A DNA stretch of 64,000 nt from Eledone cirrhosa (GCA_964016885.1 OZ024741.1:25502374-25566373); one strand, 5' to 3'. Counted from the stretch's first letter, positions 1 through 13,644 are shown. A program made the numbers and translations. The notes: a model not told the origin generated them from the letters alone.

Positions 1-684
1 ACACTGTCTATGTTGTTTAACTTTTCATTACCATATTTCTAATAAAAGACACTGTCTATGTTGTTTAACCCTTTCATTACCATATTTCTAATAAAAGACA
101 CTGTCTATGTTGTTTAACCCTTTCATTACCATATTTCTAATAAAAGACACTGTCTATGTTGTTTAACCCTTTCATTACCATATTTCTAATAAAAGACACT
201 GTCTATGTTGTTTAACCCTTTCATTACCATATTTCTAATAAAAGACACTGTCTATGTTGTTTAACCCTTTCATTACCATATTTCTAATAAAAGACACTGT
301 CTATGTTGTTTAACCCTTTCATTACCATATTTCTAATAAAAGACACTGTCTATGTTGTTTAACCCTTTCATTACCATATTTCTAATAAAAGACACTGTCT
401 ATGTTGTTTAACCCTTTCATTACCAAATTTCTAATAAAAGACACTGTCTATGTTGTTTAACCCTTTCATTACCATATTTCTAATAAAAGACACTGTCTAT
501 GTTGTTTAACCCTTTCATTACCATGTTTCTAATAAAAGACACTGTCTATGTTGTTTAACCCTTTCATTACCATATTTCTAATAAAAGACACTGTCTATGT
601 TGTTTAACCCTTTCATTACCATATTTCTAATAAAAGACACTGTCTATGTTGTTTAACCCTTTCATTACCATATTTCTAATAAAA

Positions 685-729
685 GACAGTATGTTGTTTA
701 ACCCTTTCATTATCATATTTCTAATAAAA
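685..729 (+). repeat. 45-bp monomer variant GACAGTATG (first example)
   Basis: This unit reads GACAGTATG where the consensus has GACACTGTCTATG, a net loss of 4 bp inside the dyad. The next unit starts at 730, giving 45 bp. The same variant recurs dozens of times, nearly always followed by a CATTATC unit, and is one of the best register markers of the larger repeats. A sub-variant with GAAAGTATG occurs near 9,350, 13,295, 15,575 and 19,520. Confidence 0.9.
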
Positions 730-965
730 GACACTGTCTGTGTTGTTTAACCCTTTCATTACAATATTTCTAATGAAAGACGCTGTCTATGTTGTTTAAC
801 CCTTTCATTACCATATTTCTAATAAAGGACACTGTCTATGTTGTTTAACCCTTTCATTACCATATTTCTAATAAAAGACACTATCTATGTTGTTTAACCC
901 TTTCATTACCATATTTCTAATAAAAGACACTGTCTATGTTGTTTAACCCTTTCATTACCAGATTT

Positions 966-2190
966 CTAATAAAAGACACTGTCTATGATGTTTAACCATT
1001 TCATTATCATATTTCTAATAAAAGACACTGTCTATGTTGTTTAACCCTTTCATTACCATATTTCTAATAAAAGACACTGTCTATGTTGTTTAACCCTTTC
1101 ATTATCATATTTCTAATAGAAGACACTGTCTATGTTGTTTAACCCTTTCATTATCATATTTCTAATAGAAGACACTATGTTGTTTAACCCTTTCATTACC
1201 ATATTTCTAATAAAAGACACTGTCTATGTTGTTTAACACTTTCATTACCATATTTCTAATAAAAGACACCGTCTATGTTGTTTAACCCTTTCATTATCAT
1301 ATTTCTAATAAAAGACACTGTCTATGTTGTTTAACCCTTTCATTACCATATTCCTAATAAAAGACACTGTCTATGTTGTTTAACCCTTTCATTACCATAT
1401 TTCTAATAAAAGACACTGTCTATGATGTTTAACCATTTCATTATCATATTTCTAATAAAAGACACTGTCTATGTTGTTTAACCCTTTCATTACCATATTT
1501 CTAATAAAAGACACTGTCTATGTTGTTTAACCCTTTCATTATCATATTTCGAATAGAAGACACTGTCTATGTTGTTTAACCCTTTCATTATCATATTTCT
1601 AATAGAAGACACTATGTTGTTTAACCCTTTCATTACCATATTTCTAATAAAAGACACTGTCTATGTTGTTTAACACTTTCATTACCATATTTCTAATAAA
1701 AGACACTGTCTATGTTGTTTAACCCTTTCATTACCATATTTCTAATAAAAGACACTGTCTATGATGTTTAACCATTTCATTATCATATTTCTAATAAAAG
1801 ACACTGTCTATGTTGTTTAACCCTTTCATTACCATATTTCTTATAAAAGACACTGTCTATGTTGTTTAACCCTTTCATTACCAAATTTCTAATAAAAGAC
1901 ACTGTCTATGTTGTTTAACCCTTTCATTACCATATTTCTAATAAAAGACACTGTCTATGTTGTTTAACCCTTTCATTACCATGTTTCTAATAAAACACAC
2001 TGTCTATGTTGTTTAACCCTTTCATTATCATACTTCTAATAGAAGACACTGTCTATGTTGTTTAACCCTTTCATTATCATATTTCTAATAGAAGACACTA
2101 TGTTGTTTAACCCTTTCATTACCATATTTCTAATAAAAGACACTGTCTATGTTGTTTAACACTTTCATTACCATATTTCTAATAAAAGAC
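966..2190 (+). repeat. 9- and 10-monomer higher-order repeats (437 and 486 bp)
   Basis: Three bar codes recur in the same order. TATGATG-CCATTTC is at 985, 1,422 and 1,761. The 45-bp GACACTATG unit is at 1,171, 1,608 and 2,094. AACACTTTC is at 1,235, 1,672 and 2,158. The spacing of the last two is 437 bp (9 x 49 minus 4), then 486 bp (10 x 49 minus 4). The 4-bp shortfall is the internal deletion in the GACACTATG monomer. TATGATG follows 437 bp but then 339 bp, so the third copy has a different monomer number on that side. This is the smallest higher-order structure in the window. Confidence 0.8.
1171..1215 (+). repeat. 45-bp monomer variant GACACTATG (first example)
   Basis: This is a second, independent 4-bp deletion in the same part of the monomer (GACACTATG for GACACTGTCTATG). 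It follows an AATAGAAG unit. It recurs at 1,608, 2,094, 22,683 and 28,322 and at later sites where the following unit has CTTTCACTACC. It therefore marks a different lineage from the GACAGTATG variant. Confidence 0.9.
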
Positions 2191-2383
2191 ACTGTCTATG
2201 TTGTTTAACCCTTTCATTACCAAATTTCTAATAAAAGACACTGTCTATGTTGTTTAACCCTTTCATTACCATATTTCTAATAAAAGACACTGTCTATGTT
2301 GTTTAACCCTTTCATTACCAAATTTCTAATAAAAGACACTGTCTATGTTGTTTAACCCTTTCATTACCATATTTCTAAGAAAA

Positions 2384-2430
2384 GACAGTCTATGTTGTTT
2401 AACCCTTTCATTATCATATTTCTAATAAAA
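2384..2430 (+). repeat. 47-bp monomer variant GACAGTCTATG (first example)
   Basis: Two bases are lost within the dyad, leaving GACAGTCTATG. The next unit begins at 2,431, so the length is 47 bp. The preceding unit ends in CTAAGAAAA. This pair (AAGAAAAG followed by GACAGTC) recurs as a block at about 7,700, 8,285, 12,225, 13,925, 14,505 and 18,450. A related 47-bp form, GACGGTCTATG, starts at 39,267 and recurs in the 39-61 kb part. Confidence 0.9.
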
Positions 2431-3649
2431 GACACTGTCTATGTTGTTTAACCCTTTCATTATCATATTTCTAATAAAAGACACTGTCTATGTTGTTTAA
2501 CCCTTTCATTACCATATTTCTAATAAAAGACACTGTCTATGTTGTTTAACCCTTTCATTACCACATTTCTAATAAAAGACACTGTCCATGTTGTTTAACC
2601 CTTTCATTACCATATTTCTAATAAAAGACACTGTCTATGTTGTTTAACCCTTTCATTACCATATTTCTAATAAAAGACAGTATGTTGTTTAACCCTTTCA
2701 TTATCATATTTCTAATAAAAGACACTGTCTATGTTGTTTAACCCTTTCATTACAATATTTCTAATAAAAGACGCTGTCTATGTTGTTTAACCCTTTCATT
2801 ACAATATTTCTAATAAAAGACACTGTCTATGTTGTTTAACCCTTTCATTACCATATTTCTAATAAAAGACACTGTCTATATTGTTTAACCCTTTCATTAC
2901 CATATTTCTAATAAAAGACACTGTCTATGTTGTTTAACCCTTTCATTATCATATTTCTAATAAAAGACACTGTCTATGTTGTTTAACTTTTCATTACCAT
3001 ATTTCTAATAAAAGACACTGTCTATGTTGTTTAACCCTTTCATTACCATATTTCTAATAAAAGACACTGTCTATGTTGTTTAACCCTTTCATTACCATAT
3101 TTCTAATAAAAGACACTGTCTATGTTGTTTAACCCTTTCATTACCATATTTCTAATAAAAGACACTGTCTATGTTGTTTAACCCTTTCATTACCATATTT
3201 CTAATAAAAGACACTGTCTATGTTGTTTAACCCTTTCATTACCATATTTCTAATAAAAGACACTGTCTATGTTGTTTAACCCTTTCATTACCATATTTCT
3301 AATAAAAGACACTGTCTATGTTGTTTAACCCTTTCATTACCATATTTCTAATAAAAGACACTGCCTATGTTGTTTAACCATTTCATTACCATATTTCTAA
3401 TAAAAGACACTGTCTATGTTGTTTAACCCTTTCATTATCATATTTCTAATAAAAGACACTGTCTATGTTGTTTAACCCTTTCATTACCATATTTCTAATA
3501 AAAGACACTGTCTATGTTGTTTAACCCTTTCATTACCATATTTCTAATAAAAGACACTGTCTATGTTGTTTAACCCTTTCATTACCATATTTCTAATAAA
3601 AGACACTGTCTATGTTGTTTAACCCTTTCATTACCATATTTCTAATAAA

Positions 3650-4940
3650 AGACACTGTCTATGTTGTTTAACCCTTTCATTATCATATTTCTAATAAAAG
3701 ACACTGTCTATGTTGTTTAACCCTTTCATTACCATATTTCTAATAAAAGACACTGTCTATGTTGTTTAACCCTTTCATTACCATATTTCTAATAAAAGAC
3801 ACTGTCTATGTTGTTTAACCCTTTCATTACCATATTTCTAATAAAAGACACTGTCTATGTTGTTTAACCCTTTCATTACCATATTTCTAATAAAAGACAC
3901 TGTCTATGTTGTTTAACCCTTTCATTACCATATTTGTAATAAAAGACAGTGTGTTGTTTAACCCTTTCATTATCATATTTCTAATAAAAGACACTGTCTA
4001 TGTTGTTTAATCCTTTCATTACCATATTTCTAATAAAAGTCGCTGTCTATGTTGTTTAACCCTTTCATTACCATATTTCTAATAAAAGACACTGTCTATG
4101 TTGTTTAACCCTTTCATTACCATATTTCTAATAAAAGACACTGTCTATGTTGTTTAACCCTTTCATTACCATATTTCTAATAAAAGACACTGTCTATGTT
4201 GTTTAACCCTTTCATTACCATATTTCTAATAGAAGACACTGTCTATGTTGTTTAACCCTTTCATTATCATATTTCTAATAAAAGACACTGTCTATGTTGT
4301 TTAACCCTTTCATTACCATAATTCTAATAAAAGACACTGTCTATGTTGTTTAACCCTTTCATTACCATATTTCTAATAAAAGACACTGTCTATGTTGTTT
4401 AACCCTTTCATTACCATATTTCTAATAGAAGACACTGTCTATGTTGTTTAACCCTTTCATTATCATATTTCTAATAAAAGACACTGTCTATGTTGTTTAA
4501 CCCTTTCATTACCATATTTCTAATAAAAGACACTGTCTATGTTGTTTAACCCTTTCATTACCATATTTCTAATAAAAGACACTGTCTATGTTGTTTAACC
4601 CTTTCATTACCATATTTCTAATAAAAGACACTGTCTATGTTGTTTAACCCTTTCATTACCATATTTCTAATAAAAGACACTGTCTATGTTGTTTAACCCT
4701 TTCATTACCATATTTCTAATAAAAGACAGTGTGTTGTTTAACCCTTTCATTATCATATTTCTAATAAAAGACACTGTCTATGTTGTTTAATCCTTTCATT
4801 ACCATATTTCTAATAAAAGACGCTGTCTATGTTGTTTAACCCTTTCATTACCATATTTCTAATAAAAGACACTGTCTATGTTGTTTAACCCTTTCATTAC
4901 CATATTTCTAATAAAAGACACTGTCTATGTTGTTTAACCC
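3650..4940 (+). repeat. 780-bp higher-order repeat, two copies
   Basis: The unusual GACAGTGTGTTG unit, followed by CATTATC and then TTTAATCCTTTC, occurs with its GACAGT at 3,945 and 4,725, exactly 780 bp apart (16 x 49 minus 4). Segments of about 3,650-4,160 and 4,430-4,940 align with a few base differences, such as TTTGTAAT in copy 1 against TTTCTAAT in copy 2, and AAGTCGCTG against AAGACGCTG. Confidence 0.8.
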
Positions 4941-6605
4941 TTTCATTATCATATTTCTAATAAAAGACACTGTCTATATTGTTTAACCCTTTCATTACCA
5001 TATTTCTAATAAAAGACACTGTCTATGTTGTTTAACCCTTTCATTACCATATTTCTAATAAAAGACAGTATGTTGTTTAACCCTTTCATTATCATATTTC
5101 TAATAAAAGACACTGTCTATGTTGTTTAACCCTTTCATTACCATATTTCTAATAAAAGACGCTGTCTATGTTGTTTAACCCTTTCATTACCATATTTCTA
5201 ATAAAAGACACTGTCTATGTTGTTTAACCCTTTCATTACCATATTTCTAATAAAAGACACTGTCTATGTTGTTTCACCCTTTCATTACTATATTTCTAAT
5301 AAAAGACACTGTCTATGTTGTTTAACCCTTTCATTACCATATTTCTAATAAAAGACACTGTCTATGTTGTTTAACCCTTTCATTACCATATTTCTAATAA
5401 AAGACACTGTCTATGTTGTTTAACCCTTTCATTACCATATTTCTAATAAAAGACACTGTCTATGTTGTTTAACCCTTTCATTACCATATTTCTAATAGAA
5501 GACACTGTCTATGTTGTTTAACCCTTTCATTATCATATTTCTGATAAAAGACACTGTCTATGTTGTTTAACCCTTTCATTACCATATTTCTAATAAAAGA
5601 CACTGTCTATGTTGTTTAACCCTTTCATTACCATATTTCTAATAAAAGACACTGTCTATGTTGTTTAACCCTTTCATTACCATATTTCTAATAAAAGACA
5701 CTGTCTATGTTGTTTAACCCTTTCATTACCATATTTCTAATAAAAGACACTGTCTATGTTGTTTAACCCTTTCATTATCATATTTCTAATAAAAGACACT
5801 GTCTATATTGTTTAACCCTTTCATTACCATATTTCTAATAAAAGACACTGTCTATGTTGTTTAACCCTTTCATTACCATATTTCTAATAAAAGACAGTAT
5901 GTTGTTTAACCCTTTCATTATCATATTTCTAATAAAAGACACTGTCTATGTTGTTTAACCCTTTCATTACCATATTTCTAATAAAAGACGCTGTCTATGT
6001 TGTTTAACCCTTTCATTACCATATTTCTAATAAAAGACACTGTCTATGTTGTTTAACCCTTTCATTACCATATTTCTAATAAAAGACACTGTCTATGTTG
6101 TTTCACCCTTTCATTACTATATTTCTAATAAAAGACACTGTCTATGTTGTTTAACCCTTTCATTACCATATTTCTAATAAAAGACACTGTCTATGTTGTT
6201 TAACCCTTTCATTACCATATTTCTAATAAAAGACACTGTCTATGTTGTTTAACCCTTTCATTACCATATTTCTAATAAAAGACACTGTCTATGTTGTTTA
6301 ACCCTTTCATTACCATATTTCTAATAGAAGACACTGTCTATGTTGTTTAACCCTTTCATTATCATATTTCTGATAAAAGACACTGTCTATGTTGTTTAAC
6401 CCTTTCATTACCATATTTCTAATAAAAGACACTGTCTATGTTGTTTAACCCTTTCATTACCATATTTCTAATAAAAGACACTGTCTATGTTGTTTAACCC
6501 TTTCATTACCATATTTCTAATAAAAGACACTGTCTATGTTGTTTAACCCTTTCATTATCATATTTCTAATAAAAGACACTGTCTATGTTGTTTAACCCTT
6601 TCATT
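4921..6605 (+). repeat. 829-bp higher-order repeat, two tandem copies
   Basis: Unit 1 is about 4,921-5,749 and unit 2 about 5,750-6,605. Markers repeat at exactly 829 bp (17 x 49 minus 4): CTATATTG at 4,974 and 5,803, GTTTCACCC at 5,271 and 6,100, CTGATAAAAG at 5,541 and 6,370, and the GACAGTATG unit at 5,064 and 5,893. The match is lost near 5,777/6,606, where CATTATC is replaced by CATTACC. Confidence 0.85.
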
Positions 6606-7419
6606 ACCATATTTCTAATAAAAGACACTGCCTATGTTGTTTAACACTTTTATTACCATATTTCTAATAAAAGACACTGTCTATGTTGTTTAACCCTTTC
6701 GTTACCATATTTCTAATAGAAGACACTGTCTATGTTGTTTAACCCTTTCATTACCATATTTCTAATAAAAGACACTGTCTATGTTGTTTAACCCTTTCAT
6801 TACCATATTTCTAATAAAAGACACTGTCTATGATGTTTAACCATTTCATTATCATATTTCTAATAAAAGACACTGTCTATGTTGTTTAACCCTTTCATTA
6901 CCATATTTCTAATAAAAGACACTGTCTATGTTGTTTAACCCTTTAATTACCATGTTTCTAATAAAAGACACTGTCTATGTTGTTTAACCCTTTCATTACC
7001 ATATTTCTAAGAAAAGACACTGTCTATGTTGTTTAACCCTTTCATTACCATATTTCTAATAAAAGACACTGTCTATGTTGTTTAACCCTTTTATTACCAT
7101 ATTTCTAATAAAAGACACTGTCTATGTTGTTTAACCCTTTCATTACCATATTTCTAATAGAAGACACTGTCTATGTTGTTTAACCCTTTCATTATCATAT
7201 TTCTAATAAAAGACACTGTCTATGTTGTTTAACCCTTTCATTATCATATTTCTAATAAAAGACGCTGTCTTTTTTAGTTTAACCCTTTCATTACCATATT
7301 TCTAACAAAAGACACTGTTTATGTTGTTTAACCCTTTCGTTTACATATTTCTAATAAAAGACACTGTCTATGTTGTTTAACCCTTTCATTACCATATTTC
7401 TAATAAAAGACACTGTCTA
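6606..7419 (+). repeat. Junction block with distant copies near 23.3 kb and 29 kb
   Basis: This stretch carries GCCTATG at 6,630, a TATGATG unit near 6,830 and CTTTAATTACCATGTTTC at 6,941. The first two bar codes and the third recur in the same order from 23,321 to 23,650 (offset 16,691) and again near 28,960-29,290. After one extra monomer (an AAGAAAAG unit near 7,010 that the 23.7 kb copy lacks) the offset becomes 16,642, and the T6 unit at 7,261 lines up with 23,903. It links the short-repeat left end with the large blocks to the right. Confidence 0.75.
7261..7310 (+). repeat. 50-bp monomer variant with T6 run (first example)
   Basis: The unit reads GACGCTGTCTTTTTTAG before TTTAACC, where the consensus has GACACTGTCTATGTTG. 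This is one base longer and the next unit starts at 7,311. It creates a CpG and replaces ATGTTG with TTTTTTAG. It is normally followed by a unit ending CTAACAAAAG and then GACACTGTTTATG. The trio recurs regularly through the window and is the clearest bar code for the higher-order units. Confidence 0.92.
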
Positions 7420-10400
7420 TGTTGTTTAACCCTTTCATTACCATATTTTTAATAAAAGACACTGTCTATGTTGTTTAAACCTTTCATTACCAAATTTCTA
7501 ATAAAAGACACTGTCCATGTTGTTTAACCCTTTCATTACCATATTTCTAATAAAAGACACTGTCTATGTTGTTTAACCCTTTCATTACCATATTTCTAAT
7601 AAAAGACACTGTCTATGTTGTTTAACCCTTTCATTACCATGTTTCTAATAAAAGACACTGTCTATGTTGTTTAACCCTTTCATTACCATATTTCTAAGAA
7701 AAGACAGTCTATGTTGTTTAACCCTTTCATTATCATATTTCTAATAAAAGACACTGTCTATGTTGTTTAACCCATTCATCACCATATTTCTAATAAAAGA
7801 CACTGTCTATGTTGTTTAACCCTTTCATTACCATATTTCTAATAAAAGACAGTATGTTGTTTAACCCTTTCATTATCATATTTCTAATAAAAGACACTGT
7901 CTATGTTGTTTAACCCTTTCATTACCATATTTCTAATAAAAGACACTGTCTATGTTGTTTAACCCTTTCATTACCATATTTCTAATAAAAGACACTGTCT
8001 ATGTTGTTTAACCCTTTCATTACCATATTTCTAATAAAAGACACTGTCTATGTTGTTTAACCCTTTCATTACCATATTTCTAATAAAAGACACTGTCTAT
8101 GTTGTTTAACCCTTTCATTACCATATTTCTAATAAAAGACACTGTCTATGTTGTTTAACCCTTTCATTACCATATTTCTAATAAAAGACACTGTCTATGT
8201 TGTTTAACCCTTTCATTACCATGTTTCTAATAAAAGACACTGTCTATGTTGTTTAACCCTTTCATTACCATATTTCTAAGAAAAGACAGTCTATGTTGTT
8301 TAACCCTTTCATTATCATATTTCTAATAAAAGACACTGTCTATGTTGTTTAACCCTTTCATTATCATATTTCTAATAAAAGACACTGTCTATGTTGTTTA
8401 ACCCTTTCATTACCATATTTCTAATAAAAGACACTGTCTATGTTGTTTAACCCTTTCATTACCATATTTCTAATAAAAGACACTGTCCATGTTATTTAAC
8501 CCTTTCATTACCATATTTCTAATAAAAGACACTGTCTATGTTGTTTAACCCTTTCATTACCATATTTCTAATAAAAGACAGTATGTTGTTTAACCCTTTC
8601 ATTATCATATTTCTAATAAAAGACACTGTCTATGTTGTTTAACCCTTTCATTACAATATTTCTAATAAAAGACGCTGTCTTTTTTAGTTTAACCCTTTCA
8701 TTACCATATTTCTAACAAAAGACACTGTTTATGTTGTTTAACCCTTTCATTACCATATTTCTAATAAAAGACAGTATGTTGTTTAACCCTTTCATTATCA
8801 TATTTCTAATAAAAGACACTGTCTATGTTGTTTAACCCTTTCGTTTACATATTTCTAATAAAAGACACTGTCTATGTTGTTTAACCCTTTCATTACCATA
8901 TTTCTAATAAAAGACACTGTCTATGTTGTTTAACCCTTTCATTACCATATTTCTAATAAAAGACACTGTCTATGTTGTTTAACCCATTCATCACCATATT
9001 TCTAATAAAAGACACTGTCTATGTTGTTTAACCCTTTCATTACCATATTTCTAAGAAAAGACACTGTCTATGTTGTTTAACCTTTTCATTACCATATTTC
9101 TAATAAAAGACAGTATGTTGTTTAACCCTTTCATTATCATATTTCTAATAAAAGACACTGTCTATGTTGTTTAACCCTTTCATTATCATATTTCTAATAA
9201 AAGACACTGTCTATGTTGTTTAACCCTTTCATTACCATATTTCTAATAAAAGACACTGTCTATGTTGTTTAACCCTTTCATTACCATATTTCTAATAAAA
9301 GACACTGTCTATGTTGTTTAACCCTTTCATTACCATATTTCTAATAAAAGAAAGTATGTTGTTTAACCCTTTCATTATCATATTTCTAATAAAAGACACT
9401 GTCTATGTTGTTTAACCCTTTCATTACCATATTTCTAATAAAAGACGCTGTCTATGGTGTTTAACCCTTTCATTACCATATTTCTAATAAAAGACACTGT
9501 CTATGTTGTTTAACCCTTTCATTACCATATTTCTAATAAAAGACACTGTCTATGTTGTTTAACCCTTTCATTACCATATTTCTAATAAAAGACACTGTCT
9601 ATGTTGTTTAACCCTTTCATTATCATATTTCTAATAAAAGACACTGTCTATGTTGTTTAACCCTTTCATTACCATATTTCTAATAAAAGACGCTGTCTAT
9701 GTTGTTTAACCCTTTCATTACCATATTTCTAATAAAAGACACTGTCTATGTTGTTTAACCCTTTCATTACCATATTTCTAATAAAAGACACTGTCTATGT
9801 TGTTTAACCCTTTCATTACCATATTTCTAATAAAAGACACTGTCTATGTTGTTTAACCCTTTCATTATCATATTTCTAATAAAAGACACTGTCTATGTTG
9901 TTTAACTTTTCATTACCATATTTCTAATAAAAGACACTGTCTATGTTGTTTAACCCTTTCATTACCATATTTCTAAGAAAAGACACTGTCTATGTTGTTT
10001 AACCCTTTCATTACCATATTTCTAATAAAAGACACTGTCTATGTTGTTTAACCCTTTTATTACCATATTTCTAATAAAAGACACTGTCTATGTTGTTTAA
10101 CCCTTTCATTACCATATTTCTAATAGAAGACACTGTCTATGTTGTTTAACCCTTTCATTATCATATTTCTAATAAAAGACACTGTCTATGTTGTTTAACC
10201 CTTTCATTATCATATTTCTAATAAAAGACGCTGTCTTTTTTAGTTTAACCCTTTCATTACCATCATTACCATATTTCTAATAAAAGACAGTATGTTGTTT
10301 AACCCTTTCATTATCATATTTCTAATAAAAGACACTGTCTATGTTGTTTAACCCTTTCGTTTACATATTTCTAATAAAAGACACTGTCTATGTTGTTTAA

Positions 10401-13400
10401 CCCTTTCATTACCATATTTCTAATAAAAGACACTGTCTATGTTGTTTAACCCTTTCATTACCATATTTCTAATAAAAGACACTGTCTATGTTGTTTAACC
10501 CTTTCATTACCATATTTCTAATAAAAGACACTGTCTATGTTGTTTAACTCTTTCATTACCATATTTCTAATAAAACACACCGTCTATGTTGTTTAACCCT
10601 TTCATTACCATATTTCTAAGAAAAGACACTGTCTATGTTGTTTAACCCTTTTATTACCATATTTCTAATAAAAGACAGTCTATGTTGTTTAACCCTTTCA
10701 TTACCATATTTCTAATAAAAGACACTGTCTATGTTGTTTAACTCTTTCATTACCATATTTCTAATAAAAGACACCGTCTATGTTGTTTAACCCTTTCATT
10801 ATTATATTTCTAATAAAAGACACTGTCTATGTTGTTTAACCCTTTCATTACCATATTTCTAATAGAAGACACTGTCTATGTTGTTTAACCCTTTCATTAT
10901 CATATTTCTAATAAAAGACACTGTCTATGTTGTTTAACCCTTTCATTATCATATTTCTAATAAAAGATGCTGTCTTTTTTAGTTTAACCCTTTCATTACC
11001 ATATTTCTAACAAAAGACACTGTTTATGTTGTTTAACCCTTTCATTACCATATTTCTAATAAAAGACAGTATGTTGTTTAACCTTTTCATTATCATATTT
11101 CTAATAAAAGACACTGTCTGTGTTGTTTAACCCTTTCATTATCATATTTCTAATAAAAGACACTGTCTATGTTGTTTAACCCTTTCATTACCATATTTCT
11201 AATAAAAGACAGTCTATGTTGTTTAACCCTTTCATTACCATATTTCTAATAAAAGACACTGTCTATGTTGTTTAACCCTTTCATTAGCATATTTCTAATA
11301 AAAGACACTGTCTATGTTGTTTAACCCTTTCATTACCATATTTCTAATAAAAGACACTGTCTATGTTGTTTAACCCTTTCATTACCATATTTCTAATAAA
11401 AGACACTGTCTATGTTGTTTAACCCTTTCATTACCATATTTCTAATAAAAGACAGTATGTTGTTTAACCCTTTCATTATCATATTTCTAATAAAAGACAC
11501 TGTCTATGTTGTTTAACCCTTTCATTACCATATTTCTAATAAAAGACACTGTCTATGTTGTTTAACCCTTTCATTACCATATTTCTAATAAAAGACACTG
11601 TCTATGTTGTTTAACCCTTTCATTACCATATTTCTAATAAAAGACACTGTCTATGTTGGTTAACCCTTTTATTACCATATTTCTAATAAAAGACACTGTC
11701 TATGTTGTTTAACCCTTTCGTTACCATATTTCTAATAGAAGACACTGTCTATGTTTTTTAACCCTTTCATTATCATATTTCTAATAAAAGACACTGTCTA
11801 TGTTGTTTAACCCTTTCATTATCATATTTCTAATGAAAGACGCTGTCTTTTTTAGTTTAACCCTTTCATTACCATATTTCTAACAAAAGACACTGTCTAT
11901 GTTGTTTAACCCTTTCATTACCATATTTCTAATAAAAGACACTGTCTATGTTGTTTAACCCTATCATTACCATATTTCTAATAAAAGACACTGTCTATGT
12001 TGTTTAACCCTTTCATTACCATATTTCTAAGAAAAGACACTGTCTATGTTGTTTAACCCTTTTATTACCATATTTCTAATAAAAGACAGTCTATGTTGTT
12101 TAACCCTTTCATTACCATATTTCTAATAAAAGACACTGTCTATGTTGTTTAACCCTTTCATTACCATGTTTCTAATAAAAGACACTGTCTATGTTGTTTA
12201 ACCCTTTCATTACCATATTTCTAAGAAAAGACAGTCTATGTTGTTTAACCCTTTCATTATCATATTTCTAATAAAAGACACTGTCTATGTTGTTTAACCC
12301 TTTCATTATCATATTTCTAATAAAAGACACTGTCTATGTTGTTTAACCCTTTCATTACCATATTTCTAATAAAAGACACTGTCTATGTTGTTTAACCCTT
12401 TCATTACCATATTTCTAATAAAAGACACTGTCCATGTTATTTAACCCTTTCATTACCATATTTCTAATAAAAGACACTGTCTATGTTGTTTAACCCTTTC
12501 ATTACCATATTTCTAATAAAAGACAGTATGTTGTTTAACCCTTTCATTATCATATTTCTAATAAAAGACACTGTCTATGTTGTTTAACCCTTTCATTACA
12601 ATATTTCTAATAAAAGACGCTGTCTTTTTTAGTTTAACCCTTTCATTACCATATTTCTAACAAAAGACACTGTTTATGTTGTTTAACCCTTTCATTACCA
12701 TATTTCTAATAAAAGACAGTATGTTGTTTAACCCTTTCATTATCATATTTCTAATAAAAGACACTGTCTATGTTGTTTAACCCTTTCGTTTACATATTTC
12801 TAATAAAAGACACTGTCTATGTTGTTTAACCCTTTCATTACCATATTTCTAATAAAAGACACTGTCTATGTTGTTTAACCCTTTCATTACCATATTTCTA
12901 ATAAAAGACACTGTCTATGTTGTTTAACCCATTCATCACCATATTTCTAATAAAAGACACTGTCTATGTTGTTTAACCCTTTCATTACCATATTTCTAAG
13001 AAAAGACACTGTCTATGTTGTTTAACCTTTTCATTACCATATTTCTAATAAAAGACAGTATGTTGTTTAACCCTTTCATTATCATATTTCTAATAAAAGA
13101 CACTGTCTATGTTGTTTAACCCTTTCATTATCATATTTCTAATAAAAGACACTGTCTATGTTGTTTAACCCTTTCATTACCATATTTCTAATAAAAGACA
13201 CTGTCTATGTTGTTTAACCCTTTCATTACCATATTTCTAATAAAAGACACTGTCTATGTTGTTTAACCCTTTCATTACCATATTTCTAATAAAAGAAAGT
13301 ATGTTGTTTAACCCTTTCATTATCATATTTCTAATAAAAGACACTGTCTATGTTGTTTAACCCTTTCATTACCATATTTCTAATAAAAGACGCTGTCTAT

Positions 13401-13644
13401 GGTGTTTAACCCTTTCATTACCATATTTCTAATAAAAGACACTGTCTATGTTGTTTAACCCTTTCATTACCATATTTCTAATAAAAGACACTGTCTATGT
13501 TGTTTAACCCTTTCATTACCATATTTCTAATAAAAGACACTGTCTATGTTGTTTAACCCTTTCATTATCATATTTCTAATAAAAGACACTGTCTATGTTG
13601 TTTAACCCTTTCATTACCATATTTCTAATAAAAGACGCTGTCTA
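7420..13644 (+). repeat. 6,225-bp higher-order unit, copy 1
   Basis: Markers recur in copy 2 at a constant 6,225 bp: CATATTTTTAATA near 7,444/13,669, CCATGTTTC near 8,221/14,446, the 48-bp AACTTTTC unit at 9,904/16,129, the fused unit CATCATTACC at 10,261/16,486 and CACACCG at 10,576/16,801. The left limit is where GACACTG in copy 1 faces GACGCTG in copy 2, near 7,420/13,645. Inside this unit, 8,145-9,725 is itself related to 12,090-13,670 at an offset of 3,945 bp. Confidence 0.88.
10227..10285 (+). repeat. 59-bp fused monomer from a 40-bp internal deletion
   Basis: The T6 unit starting at 10,227 runs to CATTACCATCATTACC and then on to ATATTTC; the next unit starts at 10,286. Compared with the undeleted arrangement near 20,400, the segment from ATATTTCTAACAAAAG through CCCTTT is missing. 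The two neighbours are joined at CATTACCAT/CATTACC. Forty bases were lost and 59 remain from 99. Confidence 0.85.

Larger units (their letters stand above)
1..3650 (+). repeat. Mostly monomeric stretch with short higher-order units
   Basis: Near-consensus monomers run in long stretches, for example 48-430 and 2,990-3,650, mixed with scattered single-base variants such as CCAAATTTC, CCATGTTTC, CTATCTATG and CATTATC. Shared variants are spaced only hundreds of bases apart here, unlike the multi-kilobase blocks further right. A 45-bp unit starting at 685 and one at 2,676 are each followed by an ACAATATTTC unit and then a GACGCTG unit, so these two stretches (about 1,990 bp apart) look like diverged copies. 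There is no gene in this stretch. Confidence 0.8.

Noticed and set aside
64..74. An actual piggyBac element
   Set aside because: Only a 10-base resemblance per monomer. There is no second inverted end, no transposase and no internal sequence.
7331..7360. CENP-B box in CpG-bearing variants (TTTCGTTTAC, TTTCGTTACC)
   Set aside because: TTCG is present but the required downstream A and CGGG of the CENP-B core are absent in all the variants inspected.
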